A stretch of 64,000 nucleotides of DNA from Lentzea aerocolonigenes (lineage in GTDB: Bacteria; Actinomycetota; Actinomycetes; Mycobacteriales; Pseudonocardiaceae): NCBI RefSeq assembly GCF_000974445.1, contig NZ_BBOJ01000029.1, positions 49,724-113,723 of the forward strand. The letters run 5' to 3'. The position numbers and the translations under genes were made by a program. This document shows positions 46,104 through 54,556 of this stretch, piece by piece. The notes beneath the pieces are model-generated. The model saw nothing but the letters and a program-made list of their open reading frames with translations. It ran no database searches and had not been told where the DNA came from. Within the stretch, counting starts at the first letter, position 1; each line of letters begins with the position of its first letter.

Positions 46104-46574
46104 TTACGCATCGCGGGAGTTCAGGAACGATTCCAGCTGAGTGACGACGAACTCGTGGTCCTCGGCCTGGGGCAGGCCCGACACGCCGACGGTGCCGACC
46201 GGGCCGGTGCCGCGCACGACGACCGGGAACACGCCGCCGTGCGCCGCGTACAGGGCCGGGTCGAGGTGCGGTGACTCCGCCTCGAACGTCGTGCCCTTCT
46301 CGCGGAACGTGGTGCCGACGTAGAACGAGCTGTGGCCGAACCGCTCGACGACGCGGGCCTTGCGCTCCAGCCAGCTGTCGTTGTCCGGCGAGGTGCCCGG
46401 CAACGAGACGTGGAAGAGCCGGTGTCCGTTGCGCCGCACCGAGATCGCGATCGGCAGGCCCTGCTCGCGGGCCGCGTCGAGCAGGTGCAGGCCGAGCTCG
46501 ATCGCGACGTCGTTGCCGAAGCGCGTGAACTGCAGGCGCCGCTCCTGGGCGAGGAGCTCTTCGCTGGTCGTCAC
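46104..46574 (-). CDS. UPF0303 / GlcG-HbpS-like haem-binding family protein
   Basis: 156 residues of the GlcG/HbpS-like fold: FGNDVAIELGLHLLDAAREQ, PIAISVRRNGHRLFHVSLPG, then GTVGVSGLPQAEDHEFVV near the end, which is the UPF0303 signature. Some members bind haem or cobalamin, others are linked to sugar metabolism. The GTG overlaps the oxidoreductase stop (GTGA), so the two genes form an operon. No cleavable signal peptide is seen. Function here is uncertain and may be accessory to the sugar oxidoreductase. Confidence 0.8.
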   Translation of the reverse strand: MTTSEELLAQERRLQFTRFGNDVAIELGLHLLDAAREQGLPIAISVRRNGHRLFHVSLPGTSPDNDSWLERKARVVERFGHSSFYVGTTFREKGTTFEAESPHLDPALYAAHGGVFPVVVRGTGPVGTVGVSGLPQAEDHEFVVTQLESFLNSRDA

Positions 46575-47578
46575 AGTGCCACCACCCGGTTCTCGCGCGC
46601 GGACGTGAAGGCGGCCTCGATGACCTGGAGCGCGTACACGGCGCCCGCCGGGTCGACGGGGACGCGGCCGGCCTGCAGCTCGGCGTAGAAGGTCTCGTAG
46701 GCGCCGAGCTCGACCGGCACCTCGACCGTCTCGCCGAGAACCCCCAGTTGTCCGCTGCGCGTCTCGTAACCCCAGTTCGGATCGGTCGGGCGGCGGCCGG
46801 CGTCGAGCGCGTCCTCCTGTTCGTCCATGCCGCTGACCACGAACGCGCCCTCGCTGCCGAGCACGCGGAACCGCGGCCCGTGGTGCGCGGCGTGCGCGTT
46901 GGCCCACAGGTGCGAGCGGACGCCGTTCTCGTGCGTCAGCGCCACGAACACGTCGTCGTCCACCTGCACGCCGGGGCGGCGCAGGTCGAGCTCGGCGTAG
47001 ACGGTCCTGACCGGCCCGAAGAGCTGCACGGCCTGGTCGACGAGGTGGGCGCCGAGGTCGTAGAGCAGTCCGCCTGCCTCCTCGGGCGCACCGAACTCGC
47101 GCCAGTTGTCCCAGATCTCCGGCACCCAGCGCTCGTAGCGCGACTCGAACCGCCGGACCTCGCCCAGCCGGCCGAGGATCTTGCGCACGGTGAGGAAGTC
47201 GCTGTCCCAGCGGCGGTTCTGGAAGACCGTGAGCGGAACGCCCTTGGCCTGCGCGGCCGCGACCAGCTCTGCGGCCTCGGCGCTGGACGGCGCGAACGGC
47301 TTGTCGACGACGACCGCGACACCCTGGTCGATCGCCCGGCGCGCGTACTCGACGTGCGTGCGGTTCGGCGTGCCGACGACGATCAGGTCGAGGTCCAGCT
47401 CGAACAGCTCGTCCGCGGTCACGATCTTGGCTTCCGGGTGCGCGGCACGGGCCTGCGCCTGCCGTTCCGGGTTCGCGGTGACGATGGCGGCGAGTTCCAT
47501 GCCCTCCGTCGAGGAGATGAGCGGGGCGTGGAAGACCCGTCCCGCGATGCCGTAGCCCAGCAGTCCGACTCTTGTCAT
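46571..47578 (-). CDS. Gfo/Idh/MocA-family oxidoreductase
   Basis: 335 residues, NAD(P)-dependent sugar or inositol dehydrogenase-like. The Rossmann motif is GLLGYGIAGRVFHAPL and the catalytic lysine lies in VVVDKPFAPSS. HLVDQAVQLFG and RVLGSEGAFVVSG in the C-terminal domain fit the family. It is divergent from a ROK regulator (38 bp between starts) which probably controls it, and it overlaps the UPF0303 gene downstream. A substrate such as a hexose or inositol derivative is likely but not identified. Confidence 0.92.
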   Translation of the reverse strand: MTRVGLLGYGIAGRVFHAPLISSTEGMELAAIVTANPERQAQARAAHPEAKIVTADELFELDLDLIVVGTPNRTHVEYARRAIDQGVAVVVDKPFAPSSAEAAELVAAAQAKGVPLTVFQNRRWDSDFLTVRKILGRLGEVRRFESRYERWVPEIWDNWREFGAPEEAGGLLYDLGAHLVDQAVQLFGPVRTVYAELDLRRPGVQVDDDVFVALTHENGVRSHLWANAHAAHHGPRFRVLGSEGAFVVSGMDEQEDALDAGRRPTDPNWGYETRSGQLGVLGETVEVPVELGAYETFYAELQAGRVPVDPAGAVYALQVIEAAFTSARENRVVAL

Positions 47579-47616
47579 GCTTCCGATTAAAGCAACGCTG
47601 TTGAATAATTGCGACC

Positions 47617-48585
47617 GTGGACCTCACCTCGCTGCGTTCGCACAACGACAGAACCGTGCTCCGGTTGGTGCGTTCCGGGGCTCTGAGCAGGGCTTCCATC
47701 GCCGACGAGACCGGACTGACCCCGCAGGCGGTCTCGAAGATCGTGGCGCGGCTCATCGCGGCCGGCCTGGTGGAGGAGACCGGCGCGGTGCGCGACGGAG
47801 GCCGCGGCAAGCCCCGGATGTCGCTCCAGCTCCGCGCCGACGGCGGGTTCGCGTACGGGGCGTACGTCGACCGGGACGAGCTGCGGGTGGTGAAGCTCGA
47901 CCTGACCGGTGAGGTGGTGTCGGCGTCCGTGGTGCCGCTGGCGCCGATGTTCACCCCGTCCGACGTCCTGGAAGCGCTGGAGTCGTTGGTGGAGCCGGGA
48001 GTGCTCGGGCTCGGCATCGGGATCGCGGGCCCGCTGGACTTCCGCGACGGGGTCGTGTCGCCCAACGGGTTGCCGGGCTGGTCGGAGGTTCCGCTTCGGA
48101 AACTCGCCGAGGAACGCCTCGGGCTGCCGGTGGTGGTGGACAAGGACACCAACGCGGCCGTGCTCGCCGAGGCGTGGCGGAGACCTCTCGAGGACGCGGC
48201 TGTTGTGTTCGTGGGCACCGGTCTGGGCGTGGGGTTGCTCCTCGGAGGAGAGGTGCACCGGGGCGCACGGTCGGGTGCGGGCGAGTTCGGGCACACGACC
48301 ATTCAGCTGGACGGGCCGTTGTGTGTGTGCGGGCGGCGCGGGTGCGTCGAGGCCGTGCACGCCGCGGCAACCGGGGTGGAGGCCGCGCGGGTGCTCGCCG
48401 CGGCGGTGACGAACCTGGTGCAGCTGCTGGACCTCGACCAGATCGTGCTGAGTGGACGGAAGGTGCTCCAGTCGCCCGAGCTGTACCTGCGGGCGATGCC
48501 GGACGTGGACGTGAGCGTGACGTCGTACGGGCCTGATCTCGTGCCGATCGGCGCGGGGCTGCTCGTGCTCGGAGAACTGTTCTAG
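47617..48585 (+). CDS. ROK-family transcriptional regulator
   Basis: 322 residues. A winged helix at about 1-65 (RLVRSGALSRASIADETGLT, PQAVSKIVARLIAAG) precedes the ROK sugar-kinase-like domain with DKDTNAAVLAEAWR, VGTGLGVGLLLGG and the zinc motif CVCGRRGCVEA. The C-terminal domain is somewhat shorter than usual after the zinc motif, so kinase activity is unlikely. It is a probable sugar-responsive repressor of the divergent Gfo/Idh gene. GTG start. Confidence 0.92.
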   Translation: MDLTSLRSHNDRTVLRLVRSGALSRASIADETGLTPQAVSKIVARLIAAGLVEETGAVRDGGRGKPRMSLQLRADGGFAYGAYVDRDELRVVKLDLTGEVVSASVVPLAPMFTPSDVLEALESLVEPGVLGLGIGIAGPLDFRDGVVSPNGLPGWSEVPLRKLAEERLGLPVVVDKDTNAAVLAEAWRRPLEDAAVVFVGTGLGVGLLLGGEVHRGARSGAGEFGHTTIQLDGPLCVCGRRGCVEAVHAAATGVEAARVLAAAVTNLVQLLDLDQIVLSGRKVLQSPELYLRAMPDVDVSVTSYGPDLVPIGAGLLVLGELF

Positions 48586-48595
48586 CATCGCTGGC

Positions 48596-49396
48596 GTGGA
48601 CGTCGAGCACGTCATCGGTGCGCCGCACCCGAGGCTGCGGCCGTTCGTCACGCGGTACGGCGGGTATCGGATGCGGACCGACCCCGGCGTGCACCGCGGC
48701 CTGCCGTCGCGCTCGCTCACCCTCATCGTCACCCTGGACGGCACCGTCGACCTGCCGCAGGGCCGGTTCGCCACGCTGTGCGGCGGCCTGCACGACGAGG
48801 CCGTGCTCATCACCCACGACGGGTTCCAGCACGGCATCCAGTGCGCGTTGACGCCGTTGGGCGCGCGGGCGTTCTTCGGCCTGCCCGCCGCGGAGCTCTC
48901 CGGAACGTCGGTAGGACTCGACGCGCTCGACGCTCCCGCCGCCGAGCTGCGTGAACGGGTGCAGACCGCGACGACGTGGACGGACCGGTTCGCCGCGCTG
49001 GACCTCGTGCTGGGGCGGTTGCTGCGGCCGGTGAGGCAACAGGTCGAGGTGGCGTGGGCGTGGCAACGGCTCGCCGAGGGCGTGCCGGTGGGGGAGATCG
49101 CGGCCGAGGTCGGGTGGAGCCGGCAGCACCTCACGTCGAGGTTCGCGGCGGAGTTCGGCCTGACGCCCAAGGTCGTGGCGCGCGTGATGCGGTTCGAGCG
49201 GGCGAACCTGATGCTGCGCGGCGAACGCCGGCCCACGCTGACCGAGGTCGCCGCGGCCTGCGGCTACACCGACCAGGCGCACTTCAACCGCGACTGGCGG
49301 GCGCTGTGCGGAGCGACGCCGACCGAGTGGATCGCGGCGGAGCTTCCATTCGTACAAGGCAGCGAGACCGGGCAGGGCGCAGAGTTGTCGCCATGA
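48596..49396 (+). CDS. AraC-family transcriptional regulator
   Basis: 266 residues. The N-terminal region (RPFVTRYGGYRMR, LPSRSLTLIVTLDGTVDL) is like the sensor part of actinobacterial AraC regulators. The C-terminal AraC domain has VGEIAAEVGWSRQHLTSRFA and LTEVAAACGYTDQAHFNRDW. It overlaps the downstream VOC gene (ATGA), so it probably regulates that gene and itself. GTG start. Ligand unknown. Confidence 0.92.
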   Translation: MDVEHVIGAPHPRLRPFVTRYGGYRMRTDPGVHRGLPSRSLTLIVTLDGTVDLPQGRFATLCGGLHDEAVLITHDGFQHGIQCALTPLGARAFFGLPAAELSGTSVGLDALDAPAAELRERVQTATTWTDRFAALDLVLGRLLRPVRQQVEVAWAWQRLAEGVPVGEIAAEVGWSRQHLTSRFAAEFGLTPKVVARVMRFERANLMLRGERRPTLTEVAAACGYTDQAHFNRDWRALCGATPTEWIAAELPFVQGSETGQGAELSP

Positions 49397-49791
49397 CAAC
49401 ACCTGCACCCACCTGCTGGCCGGGACTGTCCTACGAGGACGCGCCGGCCGCGATCCGGTTCCTGGTCGAGGCCTTCGGTTTCACCGAGCACCTCGTCGTG
49501 CCCGGCGAGGCCGACGGCGAGGTCGTGCACTGCGAGCTGCTCTGGCCCGAAGGCGGCGGCGTGATGCTGGGGTCCGCCAAGCGTTCGGTCGGCGAGGTCG
49601 AGGCCACGGCCGTCGGAGCGGCGTCCGTCTACGTGGTGACGGACCGGCCGGACGAGATCTACGCGCAGTGCACGGCGCGCGGTGCCACGGAGGTCCGCGG
49701 GCTGAAGGACGAGGACTACGGGTCGCGCGGCTTCACCGTCGCCGATCCGGAAGGCAACCGCTGGAGCTTCGGCACCTATCGCGGTGCGTGA
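49393..49791 (+). CDS. VOC-superfamily (glyoxalase/bleomycin-resistance-like) protein
   Basis: 132 residues with two betaalphabetabetabeta units: WPGLSYEDAPAAIRFLVEAF and the closing FTVADPEGNRWSFGTY. The metal-binding Glu of the last strand is replaced in this group and only one His is obvious (CELLWPEGGGVML), so it may bind rather than convert a ligand. The frame could begin at ATG 49393, which overlaps the AraC stop. Roles in antibiotic sequestration or small-molecule isomerisation are known for the superfamily. Confidence 0.88.
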   Translation: MTTPAPTCWPGLSYEDAPAAIRFLVEAFGFTEHLVVPGEADGEVVHCELLWPEGGGVMLGSAKRSVGEVEATAVGAASVYVVTDRPDEIYAQCTARGATEVRGLKDEDYGSRGFTVADPEGNRWSFGTYRGA

Positions 49792-49855
49792 AGCAACCTT
49801 CCCGTAACAATTGGAGTCTTCCCGGGTGGAGAGGTTCACACCTAGGGGAGGACAG

Positions 49856-52800
49856 GTGCGCTTAGCGCGCTGTTTTGTGGCCACCGCGCTCGTCGCCGGG
49901 CTGATCAGCCCGGCGACGGCGGCGCAGGCGGAGCCGAGAGGCACCGCCGGGATCGGAAAGACCCGGACCGTCACGCTCATCAGCGGTGACAAGGTCTTCC
50001 TGGACGAGCAGGGTGGACTGGTCGGCGTCGAGGGGCGGCCCGGCATGAAGTTCGCCCAGTACGTGCAGGACGACCACCAGTACGTGGTGCCCGCGGACGC
50101 CGTCGACGCGCTGAGGCAGGATCGCGTCGACAAGCGCTTCTTCGACGTGACGGCACTGCACTCGTTCGGCTACACCGACGACAAGATCGACCGGATTCCG
50201 GTGCTGGACAACGGCTTCCGCACGGCTTCCGCGGTGCCGAAGAAGGAAGCGCCGCAGCGCTGGAAGGATCGTGCGACGGCCCGCAGCGGCGGGAAGCTGT
50301 GGTTGAACGGCAAGGCGAAGATCTCACTGGACCAGAGCGTGCCGATGGTCGGGGCACCCGCCGCGTGGCAGGCCGGGTTCGACGGCACCGGTGTCACGGT
50401 CGCGGTGCTCGACACCGGCTATGACCAGAACCACCCCGAACTCGCGGGCGTCGTGGCGCAGTCGAAGGACTTCACCCCGGCGGGCATCCAGGACAACGTC
50501 GGCCACGGCACGCACGTCGCCGCTACGATCGCCGGGCACGGCGACAAGTACACGGGTGTCGCGAAGGGCGCGAAGCTCGCGGTCGGCCGGGTCTGCGAAG
50601 CCGAGTGGTGCGAGGAAAGCGCCATCCTGGCCGGAATGGACTGGGCCGCGCGCGAGGTCAGGGCCAAGGTCGTCAACATGAGCCTCGGCACCCAGATGGC
50701 GTCCGACGGCACGGACCCGATGTCGGTCAGGGCGAACGAGCTCACGGCCGAGACCGGTGCGCTGTTCGTGGCGGCGGCGGGCAACTCGGGCGACCGCGTC
50801 AAGGTCAACGGACCAGCGGCCGCCGACGCGGTGCTGGCGGTGGCGAACCTGACCAAGTCCGGCACGGTGAACGAGTGGTCGTCGCGCGGGCCGCGGCACA
50901 AGGACTTCGCGGTCAAGCCGGACATCGCGGCGCCGGGCACGGACATCGTGGCCGCACGGGCCGCGGGCACGCTGTGGGAGTACTACGTCGACGACCTGCA
51001 CGCGAAGCTGACCGGCACGTCGATGGCCGCACCGCACATCGCCGGTGCGGCGGCGGTCCTGGCCCAGCGCAACCCCTCCTGGACCGCCGCCGAGCTCAAG
51101 GCACACCTGATGGCGACGGTGAAGCCCGTCGCGGACACACCGGCGAACGTCGGAAACGGCCTGGTGGACGTGGGCCGCGCGGTCTCGCAGCAGGTGCGCG
51201 CGGACGTCGGCAGCCTGTCGTTCGGACTGCTGGAATGGCCGCACACCAAGACGTTCACGAAGACGATCACCTACTCGAACGCCTCTGCCGAGCCGGTTTC
51301 CCTGGCGTTGCAGCACGATCTCGGCGCGGACTTCACCGTGCCGGCCTCGGTGACGGTGCCCGCCGGCGGTACGGCGAAGGTCGACGTGGTGCTCGACCCG
51401 CGCAAGGGCAACGGCACTTTCTACGGTCACGTCAAGGCTTCCGGCAACGGCATCTCGCTGACCACCGCGGTCGGCGCGTACGTGCAGGAGGAGCGGCGCA
51501 CGCTCACGTTGTCGGTGACCGGTCGTGACGGCAAGCCGGTGCCCGACGAGTTCGTGGTGCTGGTCAACATGGCCACTCAGGAAGCCTCGATCCTGAGCAT
51601 CGTCGACGGCGTCGGGTCGGCGCGGATCGGCGTGGGCGACTACGCGGTGATCGGCCGGATCGACGAGAAGACGGAGCACTACGACTGGTTCAACCCCGTG
51701 TCGGCGACGGAGGTCTCCGGACGTCTCACGCTGAGCGCGGACACCACGGTGACGCTGGACATCAGGCAGGGCAAGCAGATCGCCCTCCAGCTGCCCGACG
51801 ACAAGTCGGAGGTCTGGTACCGCAACGCGGACCTGCGCGTGCCGTTCAAGCCGGGCAAGATCAGCGGTGTCGCCAGTATCGTCGACGGCCGCGTGCCGCT
51901 GTACGGCCTGTCGTTCGGCGCCCCGCTGCCCGAGCTGACCTACGACTCGGCCCTCAAGGCCGGGCAGCCGCTGATCTCGGTCGTGGGCGGATTCCCGGTG
52001 CGGTACTGGGAAAGCAGCTCGTACCTGAAGCCCGGCGAGCACCAGCTCGACGTGGCGGAACGCGGTGCCGACGTGCGCGGCAAGCTGGCGCTGGTCCGCA
52101 CCGCGGGCGAGGACCCGTACGAGGTCGCGCGCGCCATGCAGGAGGCGGGCGCGGTGGCCGTGCTGTGGGCGGGCCCGGTGCCGTTCGGGTTCTCGACGCG
52201 GTCGGTCATCCCGGTGATCGCGGTGGCGGAACACCACGTGACGACCACGCCCGCGCGGCTGACGTTGCGCGCCATCACGGGATCCCCGGTGTCCTACACC
52301 CTGTACCTGCAGGACAAGGGCAAGCTGCCGGTCGGAACGCGCAAGCTCCGCCACTCGGAGCTCGCCGAGGTCAAGGCGCGGTACCACCTGTCGGGCGAGG
52401 ACCGCTACGTCGGCCAGCGCAACTACCCGGTGATCAACGGCGTCCCCCTCCTGCACCTCGGCGCCATGGACGAGAACCTCATGGGTGCTGTGCAGCGCAC
52501 CGAGTACTACTCGGCGGGCGGCTGGTACCACGAGGGCTTCGAAGGCCCCACGTCCTGGGCGGACCTCAAAACGGTGACCTACGAGCCGGGCAGGACGTAC
52601 GAGCGGTCCAACCACCGCGCCGTCGCCTCACCCCGGTTCGGTCGTCCGACGGCGGTGACCTGGTCACTGGGTGGCGGCGTCGAGAGGACCGGCGAGCTGA
52701 TCACCGTGCGGATCTCCCCGTTCGGCGGGTCCACGTGGGTGGAGAACTGGCGCGACAGCGGCTTCGGCTCGGTGGAACTGCGGCACGACAACGAGGTGGT

Positions 52801-53248
52801 GGGCTACAGCGACTACCGAGGAGGCACCCTGCCCGCCACCGCGAAGAACGGTCGCTACACGATGACGCTGAGCGCGGGCCGCGACACACCGGCGTTGTCG
52901 AAGAACGCGTGGACGACGTGGGGCTTCTCCGGTGCCGCGGACGGCAAGCTGCCGTTGCTGGAGGTCGACTACTCGCTGCCGGTCGACCTGCGCAACAGCT
53001 GGGTCGCCGGCGTCCCGATGCCGGCGAAGTTCACCGTGTCGCGTCAGGCAGGTGCCGGAAAAGCCACCATTCGTGAACTTCGCGCCTACGCGTCGTTCGA
53101 CGACGGTGTCAACTGGGTGCCGGTGAAGTCCCTCGTTCCCCCTGGTGGGGCGCCTGGGGGTTACGTGTCACTGAAGGTGGTTGCTGAGGACACCGACGGC
53201 AACACGGTCGACCAAACGGTCGTGCGCGCTTACCGCCTTCGGGAGTAA
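49856..53248 (+). CDS. Large secreted subtilisin-like (S8) protease
   Basis: 1130 residues. A signal peptide (FVATALVAGLISPATAAQA) and a propeptide precede the S8 domain at about 175-445 with the full triad: Asp186 in VAVLDTGYD, His217 in GHGTHVA and Ser389 in GTSMAAPH. The long C-terminal half is beta-rich and includes a PA-like segment (VRGKLALVRTAGEDPYEVAR) and Ig-like regions. GTG 49856 is chosen for the GGGGAGG site 8 bases upstream. It is expected to be exported and to degrade or process extracellular proteins. A strong nested hairpin follows the stop. Confidence 0.93.
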   Translation: MRLARCFVATALVAGLISPATAAQAEPRGTAGIGKTRTVTLISGDKVFLDEQGGLVGVEGRPGMKFAQYVQDDHQYVVPADAVDALRQDRVDKRFFDVTALHSFGYTDDKIDRIPVLDNGFRTASAVPKKEAPQRWKDRATARSGGKLWLNGKAKISLDQSVPMVGAPAAWQAGFDGTGVTVAVLDTGYDQNHPELAGVVAQSKDFTPAGIQDNVGHGTHVAATIAGHGDKYTGVAKGAKLAVGRVCEAEWCEESAILAGMDWAAREVRAKVVNMSLGTQMASDGTDPMSVRANELTAETGALFVAAAGNSGDRVKVNGPAAADAVLAVANLTKSGTVNEWSSRGPRHKDFAVKPDIAAPGTDIVAARAAGTLWEYYVDDLHAKLTGTSMAAPHIAGAAAVLAQRNPSWTAAELKAHLMATVKPVADTPANVGNGLVDVGRAVSQQVRADVGSLSFGLLEWPHTKTFTKTITYSNASAEPVSLALQHDLGADFTVPASVTVPAGGTAKVDVVLDPRKGNGTFYGHVKASGNGISLTTAVGAYVQEERRTLTLSVTGRDGKPVPDEFVVLVNMATQEASILSIVDGVGSARIGVGDYAVIGRIDEKTEHYDWFNPVSATEVSGRLTLSADTTVTLDIRQGKQIALQLPDDKSEVWYRNADLRVPFKPGKISGVASIVDGRVPLYGLSFGAPLPELTYDSALKAGQPLISVVGGFPVRYWESSSYLKPGEHQLDVAERGADVRGKLALVRTAGEDPYEVARAMQEAGAVAVLWAGPVPFGFSTRSVIPVIAVAEHHVTTTPARLTLRAITGSPVSYTLYLQDKGKLPVGTRKLRHSELAEVKARYHLSGEDRYVGQRNYPVINGVPLLHLGAMDENLMGAVQRTEYYSAGGWYHEGFEGPTSWADLKTVTYEPGRTYERSNHRAVASPRFGRPTAVTWSLGGGVERTGELITVRISPFGGSTWVENWRDSGFGSVELRHDNEVVGYSDYRGGTLPATAKNGRYTMTLSAGRDTPALSKNAWTTWGFSGAADGKLPLLEVDYSLPVDLRNSWVAGVPMPAKFTVSRQAGAGKATIRELRAYASFDDGVNWVPVKSLVPPGGAPGGYVSLKVVAEDTDGNTVDQTVVRAYRLRE

Positions 53249-53279
53249 CCGCACGGTCGTTCGGTCGTTGTAACCCCCT

Positions 53280-53349
53280 GCGGCACCTGCCCCCGTTGTG
53301 CGCGAGACGAAGAAGGACGCGGCGTCTCGCGACCGGGGGCAGGTGCCGC
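53280..53349 (+). terminator. Nested double-stem terminator after the protease gene
   Basis: A perfect 16-bp outer stem (53280-53295 with 53334-53349) encloses a perfect 9-bp inner stem (53301-53309 with 53323-53331), followed by CATTTTC. It lies 31 bases after the S8 protease stop. Confidence 0.8.
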
Positions 53350-53389
53350 CATTTTCGGTTGGCCTGTCCCAGTGACCTGTGATCGCATG

Positions 53390-54217
53390 TCGTTCATGGG
53401 GAGCTTCCAAGAGCTGGTGGCCGAGGGGGCCGCGGTACCGCTGGACGGCTGGGACTTCTCCTGGTTCTCCGGCCGCGCCACCGAGGAACGCCCGCCGTGG
53501 GGCTACGCGGCGCAGATCGCGTCGCGCCTGGCACGGGTGGAGTCCGCGCTGGACCTCCAGACCGGCGGGGGAGAGGTCACCGCGTCCGCGCCCGTGCAGC
53601 CGCCGTTGATGGCCGCCACCGAGTCGTGGCCGCCGAACGCCCTCGTCGCGTCGCGGAACCTGCCGTTGGTCGTGCGGGCGCCTGACGAGGGGCCGTTGCC
53701 GTTCCGGTCGTCGGCGTTCGACCTGGTGATCAGCCGGCACCCGGTCGTGACGCCCTGGCGGGAGGTCGCGCGGGTGCTCAAGCCCGGCGGGACCTACTTC
53801 TCGCAGCAAATCGGTGCCGGCACGAACCGCGAGCTGACGGACTTCATGATGGGGCCGCAGCCGGTGAGCGACGCCCGCAGCGTCGAGCGGGCCCGTGCGG
53901 ACGCCGAGGCCGCCGGGTTGGAGGTGCTCCAACTGGAACCGGTCGAGTTGCGGGTGGCGTTCTTCGACGTCGGCGCGGTCGTGCACTTCCTGCGGAAGGT
54001 GCTGTGGACCGTGCCGGGGTTCACCGTGGAGAGGTACCGGGACCGGCTCCTGGACATGCACCGGCACATCCAGGAGCACGGTGAGTTCGTCTCCACCTCG
54101 ACCAGGTTCCTGATCGAGGCGAGGGCTAGTGGTGCGTCACGCAACGTTGGCGGCGTAATTCACGCTCAGCAGGCCACCTCGCGGCACCGCCCCCACGCCC
54201 GCAGCCAACCAGGATGA
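53390..54217 (+). CDS. SAM-dependent methyltransferase-like protein with a disrupted 3' end
   Basis: About 275 residues. ESALDLQTGGGEVTAS matches motif I of class I methyltransferases (DLGTGGGE with one change), LPFRSSAFDLVISRH gives motif II-like residues and REVARVLKPGGTYFSQQIG the post-motif. The natural end is probably near IEARAS: after that the frame runs into a 159-bp foldback element and stops inside it. Deleting the element and one CTAG gives an in-frame stop eight codons past the arginine in EAR. The last ~30 residues are therefore element-derived. Start at ATG 53390 or 53399. The methyl acceptor is unknown. Confidence 0.8.
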   Translation, partial: SFMGSFQELVAEGAAVPLDGWDFSWFSGRATEERPPWGYAAQIASRLARVESALDLQTGGGEVTASAPVQPPLMAATESWPPNALVASRNLPLVVRAPDEGPLPFRSSAFDLVISRHPVVTPWREVARVLKPGGTYFSQQIGAGTNRELTDFMMGPQPVSDARSVERARADAEAAGLEVLQLEPVELRVAFFDVGAVVHFLRKVLWTVPGFTVERYRDRLLDMHRHIQEHGEFVSTSTRFLIEARASGASRNVGGVIHAQQATSRHRPHARSQPG

Positions 54218-54288
54218 GGACGTGGGGGCGGCACCGCGATGCGCCCGTCTGACCGCGAATTCCACCGGCAACGTTGCGAGCCACACCA
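54130..54288. mobile_element. 159-bp foldback (MITE-like) element flanked by CTAG
   Basis: The ends form an imperfect inverted repeat of about 45 bp (37 matches), beginning TGGTG and sharing GCAACGTTG, and an inner stem (54179-54197 with 54220-54238, 17 of 19 paired) makes the whole element one long hairpin. CTAG stands at 54126-54129 and again at 54289-54292, like a 4-bp target duplication. It has no coding capacity. It sits exactly at the junction of two convergent genes. Confidence 0.55.
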
Positions 54289-54531
54289 CTAGCCGCGTCG
54301 CTGCCTGAACCGTTCGACGTCGTCCTCGGTGATGGGCAGCAGTTTGCCGCGCTTGTGCTGGTCCATCACGTCCTGGTACGTCCAGGTCCTCTCCCACCCG
54401 GAACCGGGGACGTACGACTCCTCCCGGTCGCGACCCCCGGAATCCTGCCAGGTCCGGATGACCTCCCGAGCATCGTCCACCGAGGACTTGCCCTCGGACA
54501 GCCAAGCCCAGTAGCGGTACTCGGGAGCCAT
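54289..54531 (-). CDS. Small hypothetical protein (80 aa)
   Basis: 80 residues, rich in charged and aromatic residues: EYRYWAWLSEGKSSVDDARE, VIRTWQDSGGRDREESY, GWERTWTYQDVMDQHKRGKL, ITEDDVERFRQRRG. No family is recognised. The two WxxxG-like halves might each form a small alpha/beta unit. Its stop is the TAG of the CTAG that borders the foldback element, and before that insertion it would have shared CTAG with the methyltransferase end. The start lies 26 bases upstream of the DEAD-box helicase stop and no partner gene is obvious. Confidence 0.6.
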   Translation of the reverse strand: MAPEYRYWAWLSEGKSSVDDAREVIRTWQDSGGRDREESYVPGSGWERTWTYQDVMDQHKRGKLLPITEDDVERFRQRRG

Positions 54532-54556
54532 GCGAACCTCGTTCCCCCAGGGGTGT

